A stretch of DNA of 64,000 bases, taken from contig NZ_FQZN01000020.1 in NCBI RefSeq assembly GCF_900142015.1, positions 48,504 to 112,503 of the forward strand, written 5' to 3'. Of this stretch, positions 9,589-17,601 are shown piece by piece. Numbering within the stretch: the stretch's first letter is position 1; the number at the start of each line of letters is the position of its first letter. Under the pieces are notes generated by a model. It was not told the DNA's origin, did not search any database, and saw nothing but the letters and a program-made list of their open reading frames with translations. The DNA is from Bacteroides stercorirosoris (GTDB taxonomy: Bacteria; Bacteroidota; Bacteroidia; Bacteroidales; Bacteroidaceae). The translations under genes and the position numbers were made by a program.

Positions 9589-10761
9589 ATGAAAAAGAAA
9601 TGGCTCTTATTAAGTTTAATTGGTTTCCTTGTTTCGTGTTCGAAACAGGAATCAATGGATGCATTGACAGCACGTGTATTTACCGTTGCTGAACAGCAGT
9701 ATTTGACAATGGATACTCGTTTGGAAAGTACTACTTTACCGCAGTCCATAGCTCCGGACAGTACATTCAAATCTTCGACAATTTATTGGTGGTGTAGCGG
9801 GTTTTATCCCGGTTCACTCTGGTATATTTATGAGTATACTCAAAATGAAGCCGTGAAGACATTGGCCGAAAAGAATACGTTGAAACTGGATCCTATTCAA
9901 TACGTAACCAATGACCATGATGTAGGTTTCCAGTTAAATTGTAGTTATGGTAATGGTTTTCGTCTCACGGGAAATGAAGATTATAAGAAAGTTCTTTATC
10001 AAGGGGCACAATCATTGGCGACCCGCTTTAGTTCTGTAACTGGAGTAACCCGAAGCTGGGATTTCTTGCGCCGTGGTTGGAAATACCCTGTTATCATTGA
10101 TAATATGATGAATTTGGAATTGCTGATGTTTGCATCGAAAACCTTTGATAATGATACTTTGGAATATATAGCTCGTACACATGCAAATACTACCCTTAAA
10201 AATCATTTCCGTAAAGATTATTCTTCTTATCATCTGGTAGATTATGATCCTGAAGATGGACATGTGCGTAGCCAGCAAACAGTACAGGGTTATGCCAATG
10301 AATCATCATGGGGGAGAGGGCAAGCCTGGGCACTTTATGGCTATACAATGATGTTTCGCATGACCGGAGATGAAAAGTATTTGGAACACGCAGAAAATAT
10401 TGCCGATATGCTTCTTTCACGTCTTCCGGTTGATGGTATTCCTTATTGGGACTTTGATGCTCCTAACGGTAATGAATATCGCGATGCTTCAGCCGGTGCA
10501 ATAATGGCCTCTGCTTTTGTAGAGCTGAGTGGTTTTGTTACAGATGAGAAAACAGGACAAAATTATCTCTCAATAGCTGAAAAACAACTTCGAACTCTAG
10601 CTTCACCTCATTATCTTGCTGAACCGGGAACTAACTGTAATTTTATTCTAAAGCATAGTGTCGGTAATCTTCCGGAAAATAGCGAAGTAGATGTACCGCT
10701 TTCTTATGCCGATTATTATTTCTTAGAAGCATTGTTGCGTTATAAAAAGGCTGTGGAATAA
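9589..10761 (+). CDS. GH88 unsaturated uronyl hydrolase lipoprotein
   Basis: This 390-aa protein starts with a lipoprotein signal (IGFLVSCSK, Cys17). It carries the GH88 alpha/alpha-barrel signatures NDHDVGFQ (D111, equivalent to Bacillus UGL Asp88) and VIIDNMMNLE (D171, equivalent to Asp149), plus SSWGRGQAWALYG. GH88 enzymes hydrate the 4,5-unsaturated uronic acid left by lyases and release it as a keto-acid. It follows the heparinase-fold lyase after 32 bp and is surely its partner. The lipoprotein signal anchors it in a membrane rather than leaving it free in the periplasm. GH105 is less likely because the DHD and DNMMNLE motifs match GH88. Confidence 0.92.
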   Translation: MKKKWLLLSLIGFLVSCSKQESMDALTARVFTVAEQQYLTMDTRLESTTLPQSIAPDSTFKSSTIYWWCSGFYPGSLWYIYEYTQNEAVKTLAEKNTLKLDPIQYVTNDHDVGFQLNCSYGNGFRLTGNEDYKKVLYQGAQSLATRFSSVTGVTRSWDFLRRGWKYPVIIDNMMNLELLMFASKTFDNDTLEYIARTHANTTLKNHFRKDYSSYHLVDYDPEDGHVRSQQTVQGYANESSWGRGQAWALYGYTMMFRMTGDEKYLEHAENIADMLLSRLPVDGIPYWDFDAPNGNEYRDASAGAIMASAFVELSGFVTDEKTGQNYLSIAEKQLRTLASPHYLAEPGTNCNFILKHSVGNLPENSEVDVPLSYADYYFLEALLRYKKAVE

Positions 10762-10774
10762 GCTTGTAAAATCC

Positions 10775-10821
10775 TTTCTCTCGAAGAGTGGGCTTGTTTA
10801 AGGTTAACGCTTCGAGAGAAA
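10775..10821 (+). terminator. Stem-loop after the GH88 gene
   Basis: A perfect 12-bp inverted repeat, TTTCTCTCGAAG (10775-10786) and CTTCGAGAGAAA (10810-10821), encloses a 23-nt loop and starts 13 bp after the GH88 stop. No T-tract follows, so it may act as an mRNA 3' stabiliser rather than a classical terminator. Confidence 0.5.
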
Positions 10822-10881
10822 ATGCATTTAACTCCTGTTCTTTTCCTAATATATATCCGCCAGATATGCACGCTTTTTGCA

Positions 10882-11231
10882 GGGTTATGAACACAATCCA
10901 ACTCCTGATCCGCATAAATAATATTAAGTTTCAGAGGTTAAGCCGCCGCATCGCCACTTTTATCCCTTTTCGCTGCGACGGTTAAGGAAAATTGTAGTAG
11001 GTACTTATTCTTTCCACCATGGAGAAAGTTTCTTTCCATCACGGGGAAACTTTCTTTCCACCATGGTGGAAAGAAAGAAACTCCACGGTGGAAAGAATAA
11101 GCGTTCGGATGGAAAAGGCTAACCGTTGGAAGGGAAAAAGCATAGGAATGCCTAAGAAAGGAGTTAGCTATTGCATTTAGTTCATTTCTGACGGGTTATG
11201 AATCAATTTCAACTCTTGATTCGCATTAATA
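10882..11231. repeat. Pair of degenerate direct repeats in a structured noncoding region
   Basis: Copy 1 (10882-10920) and copy 2 (11193-11231) share GGGTTATGAA, a short variable piece, AACTC-TGAT-CGCAT and AATA, at a period of 311 bp. Between them lie a G/C-rich hairpin (about 10936-10984) and the palindrome cluster 11004-11101. The whole gap 10762-11236 (475 bp) contains no plausible gene. Confidence 0.55.
11004..11101. repeat. 98-bp palindromic cluster of TTTCCACC units with a perfect 28-bp palindrome
   Basis: At least four copies of a TTCTTTCCACC/GGTGGAAAGAA unit alternate in orientation. The outer arms (CTTATTCTTTCCACC at 11004 and its complement ending at 11101) also pair. The centre, 11050-11077, is a perfect palindrome with half-site CTTTCTTTCCACCA. 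It could form a long hairpin or cruciform, or serve as a multivalent protein-binding site. It lies between the convergent 3' ends of GH88 and the double-headpiece regulator gene. Confidence 0.75.
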
Positions 11232-11236
11232 TGAGA

Positions 11237-11644
11237 TTATGCTGATGCACGTTTAGTATGTTGTTGTTTTAAGATGATAGCGATAGGATTTGGACGATAA
11301 TGTAGCTTCTTAGCTAAAGCCTGTACAGCCTTTCTGGTGTTCAGGCTAATATCTTTTTTATTGGCTAATGCGCGTGATATGGTAGATGGTGCCAGATTGA
11401 GTTGGCGTGCCATTTCTTTGATGGTAATTTTAGGTTGTTTACTGACTTCCGTATTATTCTTATGGCATTGTTTAAGTTTCACTGCCATGATATTGGGCTT
11501 GTAGTTTAATTTGGTGGCCAATTCCATTACGATTTCTTTTGTCTGCGAATTTACATCCCACTGGTCTGCCAAAGCTCTGGATACAGTGGAAGTAGAAAGA
11601 TTTAGTGCTTTAGCGATTGTTTTAAGTGTTACTTGAGATTTCAT
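11237..11644 (-). CDS. Mini-regulator made of two tandem LacI-type headpieces, no effector domain
   Basis: The 135 residues hold two LacI-family DNA-binding modules. The first (about residues 5-60) reads TLKTIAKALNLSTSTVSRAL, then a third helix and a hinge-like NIMAVKLKQ. The second (about 73-128) reads TIKEMARQLNLAPSTISRAL, then YRPNPIAIILKQ. The periplasmic-binding-protein-like sugar domain of normal LacI proteins (about 330 aa) is absent and the stop codon follows directly. Because LacI proteins bind DNA as dimers through two headpieces, this may be a covalent pseudo-dimer that needs no ligand. It lies divergent to the HTCS gene inside the PUL and has a good -7 box (11691-11698). Its role is unknown: repression of the PUL, of the HTCS gene or of itself are all possible. 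Confidence 0.85.
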   Translation of the reverse strand: MKSQVTLKTIAKALNLSTSTVSRALADQWDVNSQTKEIVMELATKLNYKPNIMAVKLKQCHKNNTEVSKQPKITIKEMARQLNLAPSTISRALANKKDISLNTRKAVQALAKKLHYRPNPIAIILKQQHTKRASA

Positions 11645-11690
11645 GGTATTTACTTTATTAGGGTTAATATTATTTTCTTTATTGTTGCTG

Positions 11691-11698
11691 CAAAGTTA
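11691..11698 (-). promoter_or_regulatory. -7 element of the tandem-headpiece gene
   Basis: TAACTTTG on the minus strand matches the Bacteroides -7 consensus TAnnTTTG exactly and lies 47 nt upstream of the ATG at 11644. No clear -33 TTTG is seen at the expected spacing. Confidence 0.55.
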
Positions 11699-11747
11699 GA
11701 ATGCAATGAATTTTAGGACTTTACGACATGTCTCAGAAACTCCCGGA

Positions 11748-11779
11748 TTTGTGTCATTAAGGAATAAAAGGTATATTTG
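11748..11779 (+). promoter_or_regulatory. HTCS promoter, near-consensus, abutting the start codon
   Basis: TTTG (11748-11751), a 20-nt spacer and TATATTTG (11772-11779) form a near-perfect Bacteroides sigma-ABfr promoter. The start site would fall at about 11783-11786, while the likely ATG is at 11784. This suggests an mRNA with little or no 5' leader. It also argues against the upstream in-frame ATG at 11706 as the true start. Confidence 0.7.
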
Positions 11780-11783
11780 CAGC

Positions 11784-14700
11784 ATGTTTAGCCGATATAT
11801 ATTATTGATATTATTCTTTTTTTGTTGGTCGAGTGGAAGTGCTCAGCTTTTGACTGACAAATTGTTCTTCGAACATTTGACTACCGAGGACGGACTTTCT
11901 CATAATTATGTGCAATCCATATATCAGGATAAGGATGGTTTTATCTGGTTGGGAAGTGATAATGGTTTAAACCGTTATGACGGACAGCATATCGATATTT
12001 TCAGTACTAATACGCAACCCACTCTTGGAGGTAATAAAATACGCCGTATCATTCAGGACAGGGATAAGAATTTATGGATATTGCATGAAAACGGTTTGGA
12101 CAGGATGAAATATTCTACTCAGCAAGTAAAAAGTTTCCTGTATGACAAGAACCAAAGTAGTCGTTGGGTTGGGATTGGAGTTGATAAGGGAGGGAGCTTT
12201 GTAGCCTATACGGAAAAGAAAATATTCAGATATGATATGGAGAAAGATACTCTTGTGGTTCTGCAAGACGCTCCGGAGGAATATCGATATTCTGCATTTG
12301 TGCAGGCTGGTGGGAAATATTACGTAGGCACTCGCCAACATGGCATTATTGTATATGATGAAAACTGGCAATTGCTTGAGCATATTTATCCTAGGTCTAT
12401 AGAGAAAGGTCCCTTGACTGACGGATTGATAAATGTGTTGCGGGTGGATTCAGAAGGTTGTCTTTGGAGCGTGATTGTAGGTATATGTATCAACAAATAT
12501 AATCCTCAGACCAAGGAAGTGAAAACTTATAAGCTTTCTTCTACATCTCTCCTTAATAAAGAGATCAGAGATATCATAGAGTTGAATAAGGACTATATGT
12601 TGATTGGTACTTTCAATGGCCTGTTTAGGCTGCATAAGGATAATATGGAGGAGGTGATAGTAGAAAAAGGGGAAATCGGAGAAGATGGAGGTCTGAGTTA
12701 TTATTCCATATATTCTTTGTTTAAGGATAGGCAAGGAATAGTGTGGGTCGGTACATATGCCGGTGGTGTGAACTACAGTCACAGCTATAATCAGCGTTTC
12801 AGATTCTTTGCTCCTTCCCATTTGGCAGGACGCTTCAGGATGGCAAAAGAAGATGCTGATAATAATATCTGGTTCGCGACAGAAGGTAACGGCTTGCTGC
12901 GTCATCGTCCGGAAACAGGTCAGGTAGAATCCTTCTGGCTGAATGAAAACAAGCACCACAATGATAATATCATTAAATCAATCTGTATATCGGGTGATAC
13001 AATCATGTGCGGTAATCAACGGGGAGAAGTTTATAATTATTCTATAAAGAGGAATAAGTTTTCATTATTGCGAAAGTACGATAATACAAATATATTGTAT
13101 ATCTTCAAAGACTCCAGAGAGCATTGGTGGATATCTGTACAGGATCAGGGCGTTTTCTGTCTAGATATGGACTCCGTGCAATTTCCATGCTCGAATTATA
13201 TTGATGAAATAGATCCCGGAATACTTGTGTTTGCCACCCAGAAGGAAGGATTGTATGTCTATGATCTGAATATAGGACAAAAGAAACAGATAAGCGCGGC
13301 AGATTTGGGAGTTCCTGCAGATAAATCGCTTAGTATAACTTCTTTTTGCCGGGATTCGGAGCATAACCTATGGATGACGACTGAGAGACAGGGGCTCTTA
13401 TCTGTAGATAAACATTGGAAATTGCGAAAGCAACATTTGTCGCATACCAAGGTTCATTCGGATAAACTTTATTTTGTTGCAAAACAGAATGAAGAGAGGT
13501 TATGGGTAATTGGTGCACACAAGTTGTATTTGTTCAACTTCAAAGAAGACCAATTACATACTTTTGATAATAACAACGGTTTGCGTCTGACCGATATGGA
13601 TGCTTCCAGTCTGATAGATTCAGCCAATCGTTTTTGGATATTGGGTAATACCGGATATGTAATGGTAGATAACCGGAATTTTATGTTGAATGATACGCCG
13701 GCCTCTGTGATTCTTACTACGTTGCGTATTAATAATAAATTGCAAAGACCTTGTGATGGTTCTGTGTTAGATAAATGCTTGGCTGAGACATCTGTGTTAT
13801 GCTTAAAACACAATCAGACAAACATTTCGATAGCCTATGCGAGTGATAACCATATATATGGTAATAGCGACCGGTTCTTTTATAAGATGGATGGAGTAGA
13901 TCCGGATTGGGTGGATGCGGGTAATCGTCGTGAAGTATTCTATAGTAATCTTGCTCCCGGTAACTACCTTTTAAGGATCAAAGCACTTAATAATGATGGA
14001 ACGATAGGACCGGAAACTCATTTGAAAATTGAAGTGCTTCCCCCTTTATGGGCGCGTTGGTGGGCATTTGTTATTTATGCTGCTATTATTTTCTACATAT
14101 TGCAACGCTATATTGCCTATAAGCAAAGGAAACAACGGTTAGAGCACGAACTGTATCTCAAACAAATAGAAAAGGATAAATCTGAGGAGTTTAACCGGGA
14201 ATTGCAGACTTTTTTTACGCAAGTGGCGCATGAATTCAGGACTCCGTTAACTTTGATTTTGAATCCTTTGGACGAGATACAGAAAAAGATAATACATGTT
14301 TCCGGAGTAAAAGAAGACTTGCTGTTAATCCGTCGTAATGCCAAACGATTACTTACGTTGGTAAATGACCTGATGGATTTGAGGAAGATAGAGAATGGGA
14401 ATGGGGAACTGGAACTATCTTCTTTTAATTTTAATGATTTTATTCAGGAGATTTACTACTCTTTTCAGGTTACTGCCCGGCAAAGAGATATAGCATTGCA
14501 GCTTTCTCTGCCAGAGACGCCTATATTAGCTACATTTGATAAGGACGCATTAGAGAAAGTGTTCTTTAATTTATTGTCCAATGCTCTGAAGTTTACTCCG
14601 GAGGGAGGAACTGTTATTTTGGCTGTTTCCTTGATTGAAGGAGAGAAGCCGAAAATACACATTGAAGTGAAAGACACTGGAGTTGGAATATCCAATGAGG

Positions 14701-15734
14701 ATATAAACAAGATATTCAAACCTTTTGCACTGTCTCATCAGGATTTGCATGGACAGATGGGAGGTAGTGGAGTCGGTCTGACTATAGCAAGAGCTATTGT
14801 AGAAAAACATCAGGGAACTATATCGGTCAGACGTAGGGAACCGCATGGTACTTGTTTTTCTATTGATTTGCCGTGGAGATATGATAAATGTTATGAAATG
14901 GCAGTTCAAGGCACATTGGATGAGAGTGAAGATGCAGTAGACGATGCTTCTTCTTTTAAAGTTACTTCGATTTCTGAGACGATTTTGTTGGTAGATGATA
15001 ATATTGAAATTCTGACTTATCTTCAGAAAGAATTGTCGAGAAACTTTAAAGTTGTTACAGCTCAGAATGGACGTGAAGCACTGGAGGTATTAGGCAAAAA
15101 AAATGTGTCATTAGTAGTGAGTGATGTCATGATGCCTGAAATGGATGGCATGGAATTATGTACGTATATTAAAGAGAACCCTTCTCTTTGCCATCTTCCT
15201 GTCATATTGCTGACTGCAAAATCCATGACGATATATGTTGAAGAAGGCTTCCAGGCCGGTGCAGATGACTATCTTGTGAAACCTTTCAAAGTCTCTACCC
15301 TGATAGTCCGTATTAATAATATTCTGAGCGGTCGGAAGAAATTGAAGGAGATTTATGGAAAACAACTCTCTTTAAAGAGTGTAGGCATTGAGTTGGAACC
15401 TGCAGATAAATCTTTTGCTGAACAATATGAAGCAGTAGTGAAAACACACCTTTCTAATCCTGAGTTGGATGTGGAAATGTTATGTAAGGAAATGGGAGTG
15501 AGCAGGGCTAAGTTATATCGTAAGGTAAAGGCTATTACTAATCTTTCTCCGGCAGAGTTGATTCGTAATATCCGTTTGGAATGTGCTGCTGAGATGCTTC
15601 GTACTTCTCAACAGACAGCAACGGAAATTGCTTATCAAACAGGATTTGGCAGTTATAATCATTTTGGTGATTATTTTAAGAGTGTTTATGGTGTTTCTCC
15701 TAAAGTATATAAGGAGAAGTATAAGAACACTTAA
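11784..15734 (+). CDS. Hybrid two-component system regulator (HTCS) of the PUL
   Basis: The start at 11784 gives 1316 residues opening with a signal segment (YILLILFFFCWSSGSAQ). Regulator propeller repeats follow (DGFIWLGSDNGLNRYD and further blades to about residue 650), then a Y_Y_Y domain and a membrane helix near residues 757-778. Next come a HisKA domain with the H-box AHEFRTP (His816), an HATPase domain (NLLSNALKF, DTGVGI, GSGVGL), a receiver domain (VVSDVMMPEMDG, Asp1114) and a C-terminal AraC-type HTH. This is the classical one-polypeptide HTCS that senses a periplasmic oligosaccharide and activates its PUL. The motif shared by four promoters here is its probable target. The receiver has the phospho-Asp and a downstream Lys (VKPF), so it looks functional. 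Confidence 0.96.
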   Translation: MFSRYILLILFFFCWSSGSAQLLTDKLFFEHLTTEDGLSHNYVQSIYQDKDGFIWLGSDNGLNRYDGQHIDIFSTNTQPTLGGNKIRRIIQDRDKNLWILHENGLDRMKYSTQQVKSFLYDKNQSSRWVGIGVDKGGSFVAYTEKKIFRYDMEKDTLVVLQDAPEEYRYSAFVQAGGKYYVGTRQHGIIVYDENWQLLEHIYPRSIEKGPLTDGLINVLRVDSEGCLWSVIVGICINKYNPQTKEVKTYKLSSTSLLNKEIRDIIELNKDYMLIGTFNGLFRLHKDNMEEVIVEKGEIGEDGGLSYYSIYSLFKDRQGIVWVGTYAGGVNYSHSYNQRFRFFAPSHLAGRFRMAKEDADNNIWFATEGNGLLRHRPETGQVESFWLNENKHHNDNIIKSICISGDTIMCGNQRGEVYNYSIKRNKFSLLRKYDNTNILYIFKDSREHWWISVQDQGVFCLDMDSVQFPCSNYIDEIDPGILVFATQKEGLYVYDLNIGQKKQISAADLGVPADKSLSITSFCRDSEHNLWMTTERQGLLSVDKHWKLRKQHLSHTKVHSDKLYFVAKQNEERLWVIGAHKLYLFNFKEDQLHTFDNNNGLRLTDMDASSLIDSANRFWILGNTGYVMVDNRNFMLNDTPASVILTTLRINNKLQRPCDGSVLDKCLAETSVLCLKHNQTNISIAYASDNHIYGNSDRFFYKMDGVDPDWVDAGNRREVFYSNLAPGNYLLRIKALNNDGTIGPETHLKIEVLPPLWARWWAFVIYAAIIFYILQRYIAYKQRKQRLEHELYLKQIEKDKSEEFNRELQTFFTQVAHEFRTPLTLILNPLDEIQKKIIHVSGVKEDLLLIRRNAKRLLTLVNDLMDLRKIENGNGELELSSFNFNDFIQEIYYSFQVTARQRDIALQLSLPETPILATFDKDALEKVFFNLLSNALKFTPEGGTVILAVSLIEGEKPKIHIEVKDTGVGISNEDINKIFKPFALSHQDLHGQMGGSGVGLTIARAIVEKHQGTISVRRREPHGTCFSIDLPWRYDKCYEMAVQGTLDESEDAVDDASSFKVTSISETILLVDDNIEILTYLQKELSRNFKVVTAQNGREALEVLGKKNVSLVVSDVMMPEMDGMELCTYIKENPSLCHLPVILLTAKSMTIYVEEGFQAGADDYLVKPFKVSTLIVRINNILSGRKKLKEIYGKQLSLKSVGIELEPADKSFAEQYEAVVKTHLSNPELDVEMLCKEMGVSRAKLYRKVKAITNLSPAELIRNIRLECAAEMLRTSQQTATEIAYQTGFGSYNHFGDYFKSVYGVSPKVYKEKYKNT

Positions 15735-15824
15735 TTTATTCGTTTACAGAGTCGATTGCAAAGATTTGGAAATGTATATTTAGGGATAACAAGATCGTCT
15801 AAATAAACTGCACCTCACAATTTT

Positions 15825-15848
15825 AAACTGCCCCAAAAAGTCAGATAC
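15825..15848. other. Possible remnant of an insertion-sequence end
   Basis: The string AACTGCCCCAAAAAGTCAGA resembles the terminal repeats of IS3-family (IS150-type) elements, which often read like CTG-CCCAAAAAGTTAGAC. It lies in the 185-bp gap between the convergent ends of the HTCS and esterase genes. No transposase or second end is seen, so this is at most a relic. The rest of the gap shows no gene. Confidence 0.25.
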
Positions 15849-15919
15849 GAAACCTTAGGAGCAGTTCTGTTAAAAAGATAATATCATTTGATTCTTTAGC
15901 GATGTGAAATAGATAATGC

Positions 15920-17338
15920 TTACCAATTATCTGTACGGAACAGGCAAGCCGGTAAGCCGTCCTTATTATAAAGATTTCCGTCCGGATTATTTTCCCAGTT
16001 ATAGCGTACGGCAACAGGATTAGGGACTTTCGGACTCCAAATAACAATTCGGTTATCTTTGAGTTCTCCCAGCGCCCAGTGGAATTTTTTGTCTTCTCCT
16101 GCGATGGCAAAACCTTGCAGACATCCATATCGGCTACGTATTTCTAAACCGGAACCTGTATTTTTGAATGTAATTATGACTTTGTCACCATTGATTTCCA
16201 TGCGTTCAAACATGGGGCTTTCACTGACAATATCTGAATACCCGTACTCGTAATGTAACGCTTGTAATGCTGCTCTCATACCTACCTTTTGTTTGTTGCG
16301 GGGATGAAGGTCATAGGGGTCTCCCAAGTCACTGGTTACGATGAGATGGGTTCCAGAAACTGCCAGAACTTTACTTTGAGCATCTCGCATTTCCGCCCAA
16401 AGTGGTTTCTTGTTGATAGAATCGAAGTTGGGAAGCTGGATGATATAAAACGGTAATTCTGAATTCCAGTGGTTACGCCAATCTCCAATCATACATGTGA
16501 GCCAATCGGTATAAGGTTCTGCATTTCCTACATTATTTTCTCCCTGATACCAGAGAACTCCCTTAATGGAGAAGGATAGCAGCGGATGGATCATTGCATT
16601 GTATACCAATGATGGATAATCATTACGCTTTGCTTCCTTATTTTTTCGTGTAAGGTATTCTGTAGGGGGGAATAGTTTCTCATTTTTGTTATATCGATCG
16701 AGTCGTTTTTGTGGCAATGTATTGGCAGCTTCCAGACTTGTCCAGGTTTCCACGATTGTACCGCCCCATGATGAATTTATAATACCAATAGGTATGTTTG
16801 TTTCCTCATAAACCTTTTTAGCAAAGAAATAAGCAACTCCGGAGAAACGGCCTACGTTTTCAGGTGAACATACGAGCCATGTTGCGCTGATTGTATCTTT
16901 AGGGGATAATTCCATGCGACGAGGTATGTTTAAAGTTCGGATTTGCGGATAATTGGCATTCTTTTTCTCCACTTCCGCATTAGTGACGTTATTTACTACC
17001 CATTGCATGTTAGATTGTCCGCTACATAACCATACATCTCCGATAAGAATATCCTTGATACTTATTTGGTTTTCTTTTCCGATGATTTGCAGTTGGTAGG
17101 GGCCGCCAGCTTCCAGAGCTTTCAGATTCACTTCCCAGTATCCCTTGCCATCGGCTTTTGCTGTTTGTTTTTGCTCTGCGAATAAGATTTGTATTTTTTC
17201 CTTTGGATCAGCCTGCCCCCATATACGAATAGGTTGATTCCTTTGTAGTACCATTCCATCAGAATAGATGGCTGGTAATGTTACTTTAGCTTGTACGCTT
17301 AAAGAAACAAATAGAAAAATAAATAATAAATGTTTCAT
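15920..17338 (-). CDS. GDSL/SGNH-type sialate O-acetylesterase-like enzyme
   Basis: The 472-aa protein has a signal peptide (LLFIFLFVSLSVQA). The CSGQSNMQW motif carries the nucleophile Ser109, WYQGENNVGNA is an SGNH block III-like segment, and DPYDLHP supplies the Asp343/His345 pair. These are the hallmarks of the sialate 9-O-acetylesterase family found in many PULs. The family deacetylates diverse glycans, and no sialidase is nearby, so its job here is probably to remove acetyl groups from the target polysaccharide. It is transcribed divergently from GH97, and both promoters share the regulon motif. Confidence 0.9.
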   Translation of the reverse strand: MKHLLFIFLFVSLSVQAKVTLPAIYSDGMVLQRNQPIRIWGQADPKEKIQILFAEQKQTAKADGKGYWEVNLKALEAGGPYQLQIIGKENQISIKDILIGDVWLCSGQSNMQWVVNNVTNAEVEKKNANYPQIRTLNIPRRMELSPKDTISATWLVCSPENVGRFSGVAYFFAKKVYEETNIPIGIINSSWGGTIVETWTSLEAANTLPQKRLDRYNKNEKLFPPTEYLTRKNKEAKRNDYPSLVYNAMIHPLLSFSIKGVLWYQGENNVGNAEPYTDWLTCMIGDWRNHWNSELPFYIIQLPNFDSINKKPLWAEMRDAQSKVLAVSGTHLIVTSDLGDPYDLHPRNKQKVGMRAALQALHYEYGYSDIVSESPMFERMEINGDKVIITFKNTGSGLEIRSRYGCLQGFAIAGEDKKFHWALGELKDNRIVIWSPKVPNPVAVRYNWENNPDGNLYNKDGLPACLFRTDNW

Positions 17339-17355
17339 AGTGAATTGTTTTTGTG

Positions 17356-17415
17356 CGAAAATAAGTGAATACTATAACATATACAATAGGTATACAGATG
17401 AAATTATTGGAAACG
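17356..17415 (-). promoter_or_regulatory. Esterase promoter with regulon motif
   Basis: On the minus strand a variant core CGTTTCCAATAATTT (17415-17401) is followed after 37 nt by the -7-like TATTTTCG (17363-17356). ATTG (17387-17384) at 20 nt spacing may serve as -33. This is the most degenerate of the four motif copies. Confidence 0.5.
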
Positions 17416-17483
17416 ATTTCGTATTTCATATTTTAGATAAATATCTTATATATAGCTTTTTAATGTAAAATTGAATTTGCAAA

Positions 17484-17541
17484 CGTTCCCGATGATTTCA
17501 TACATAAACACAAACCTGACTTCAGTAAATGTCTATATTTG
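17484..17541 (+). promoter_or_regulatory. GH97-GH2-GH3-PL8 operon promoter with regulon motif
   Basis: The core CGTTCCCGATGATTT (17484-17498) is followed after 35 nt by a consensus -7 element TATATTTG (17534-17541). No -33 TTTG is seen, consistent with activator dependence. The leader would be about 55 nt. Confidence 0.65.
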
Positions 17542-17601
17542 TGACGTATTATTTAATTTAATATTAATCAAAATATCACTTAAAACCAATAAAATTGATT
17601 T

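Noticed and set aside
10762..11236. CRISPR array in the repeat-rich gap
   Set aside because: Repeats are palindromic and irregularly spaced, with no constant repeat-spacer unit and no cas genes.
11237..11644. Tandem-headpiece gene as a truncated LacI pseudogene
   Set aside because: Both modules are intact, the two copies are diverged in sequence, a good promoter is present, and no remnant of a sugar-binding domain follows the stop.
11706..11783. Upstream ATG extending the HTCS by 26 residues
   Set aside because: The extension covers the near-consensus promoter and displaces the signal peptide from the N-terminus.
15920..17338. Sialic acid utilisation role for the O-acetylesterase
   Set aside because: No sialidase, lyase or transporter for sialate is nearby; the family name is historical and PUL members act on other acetylated glycans.
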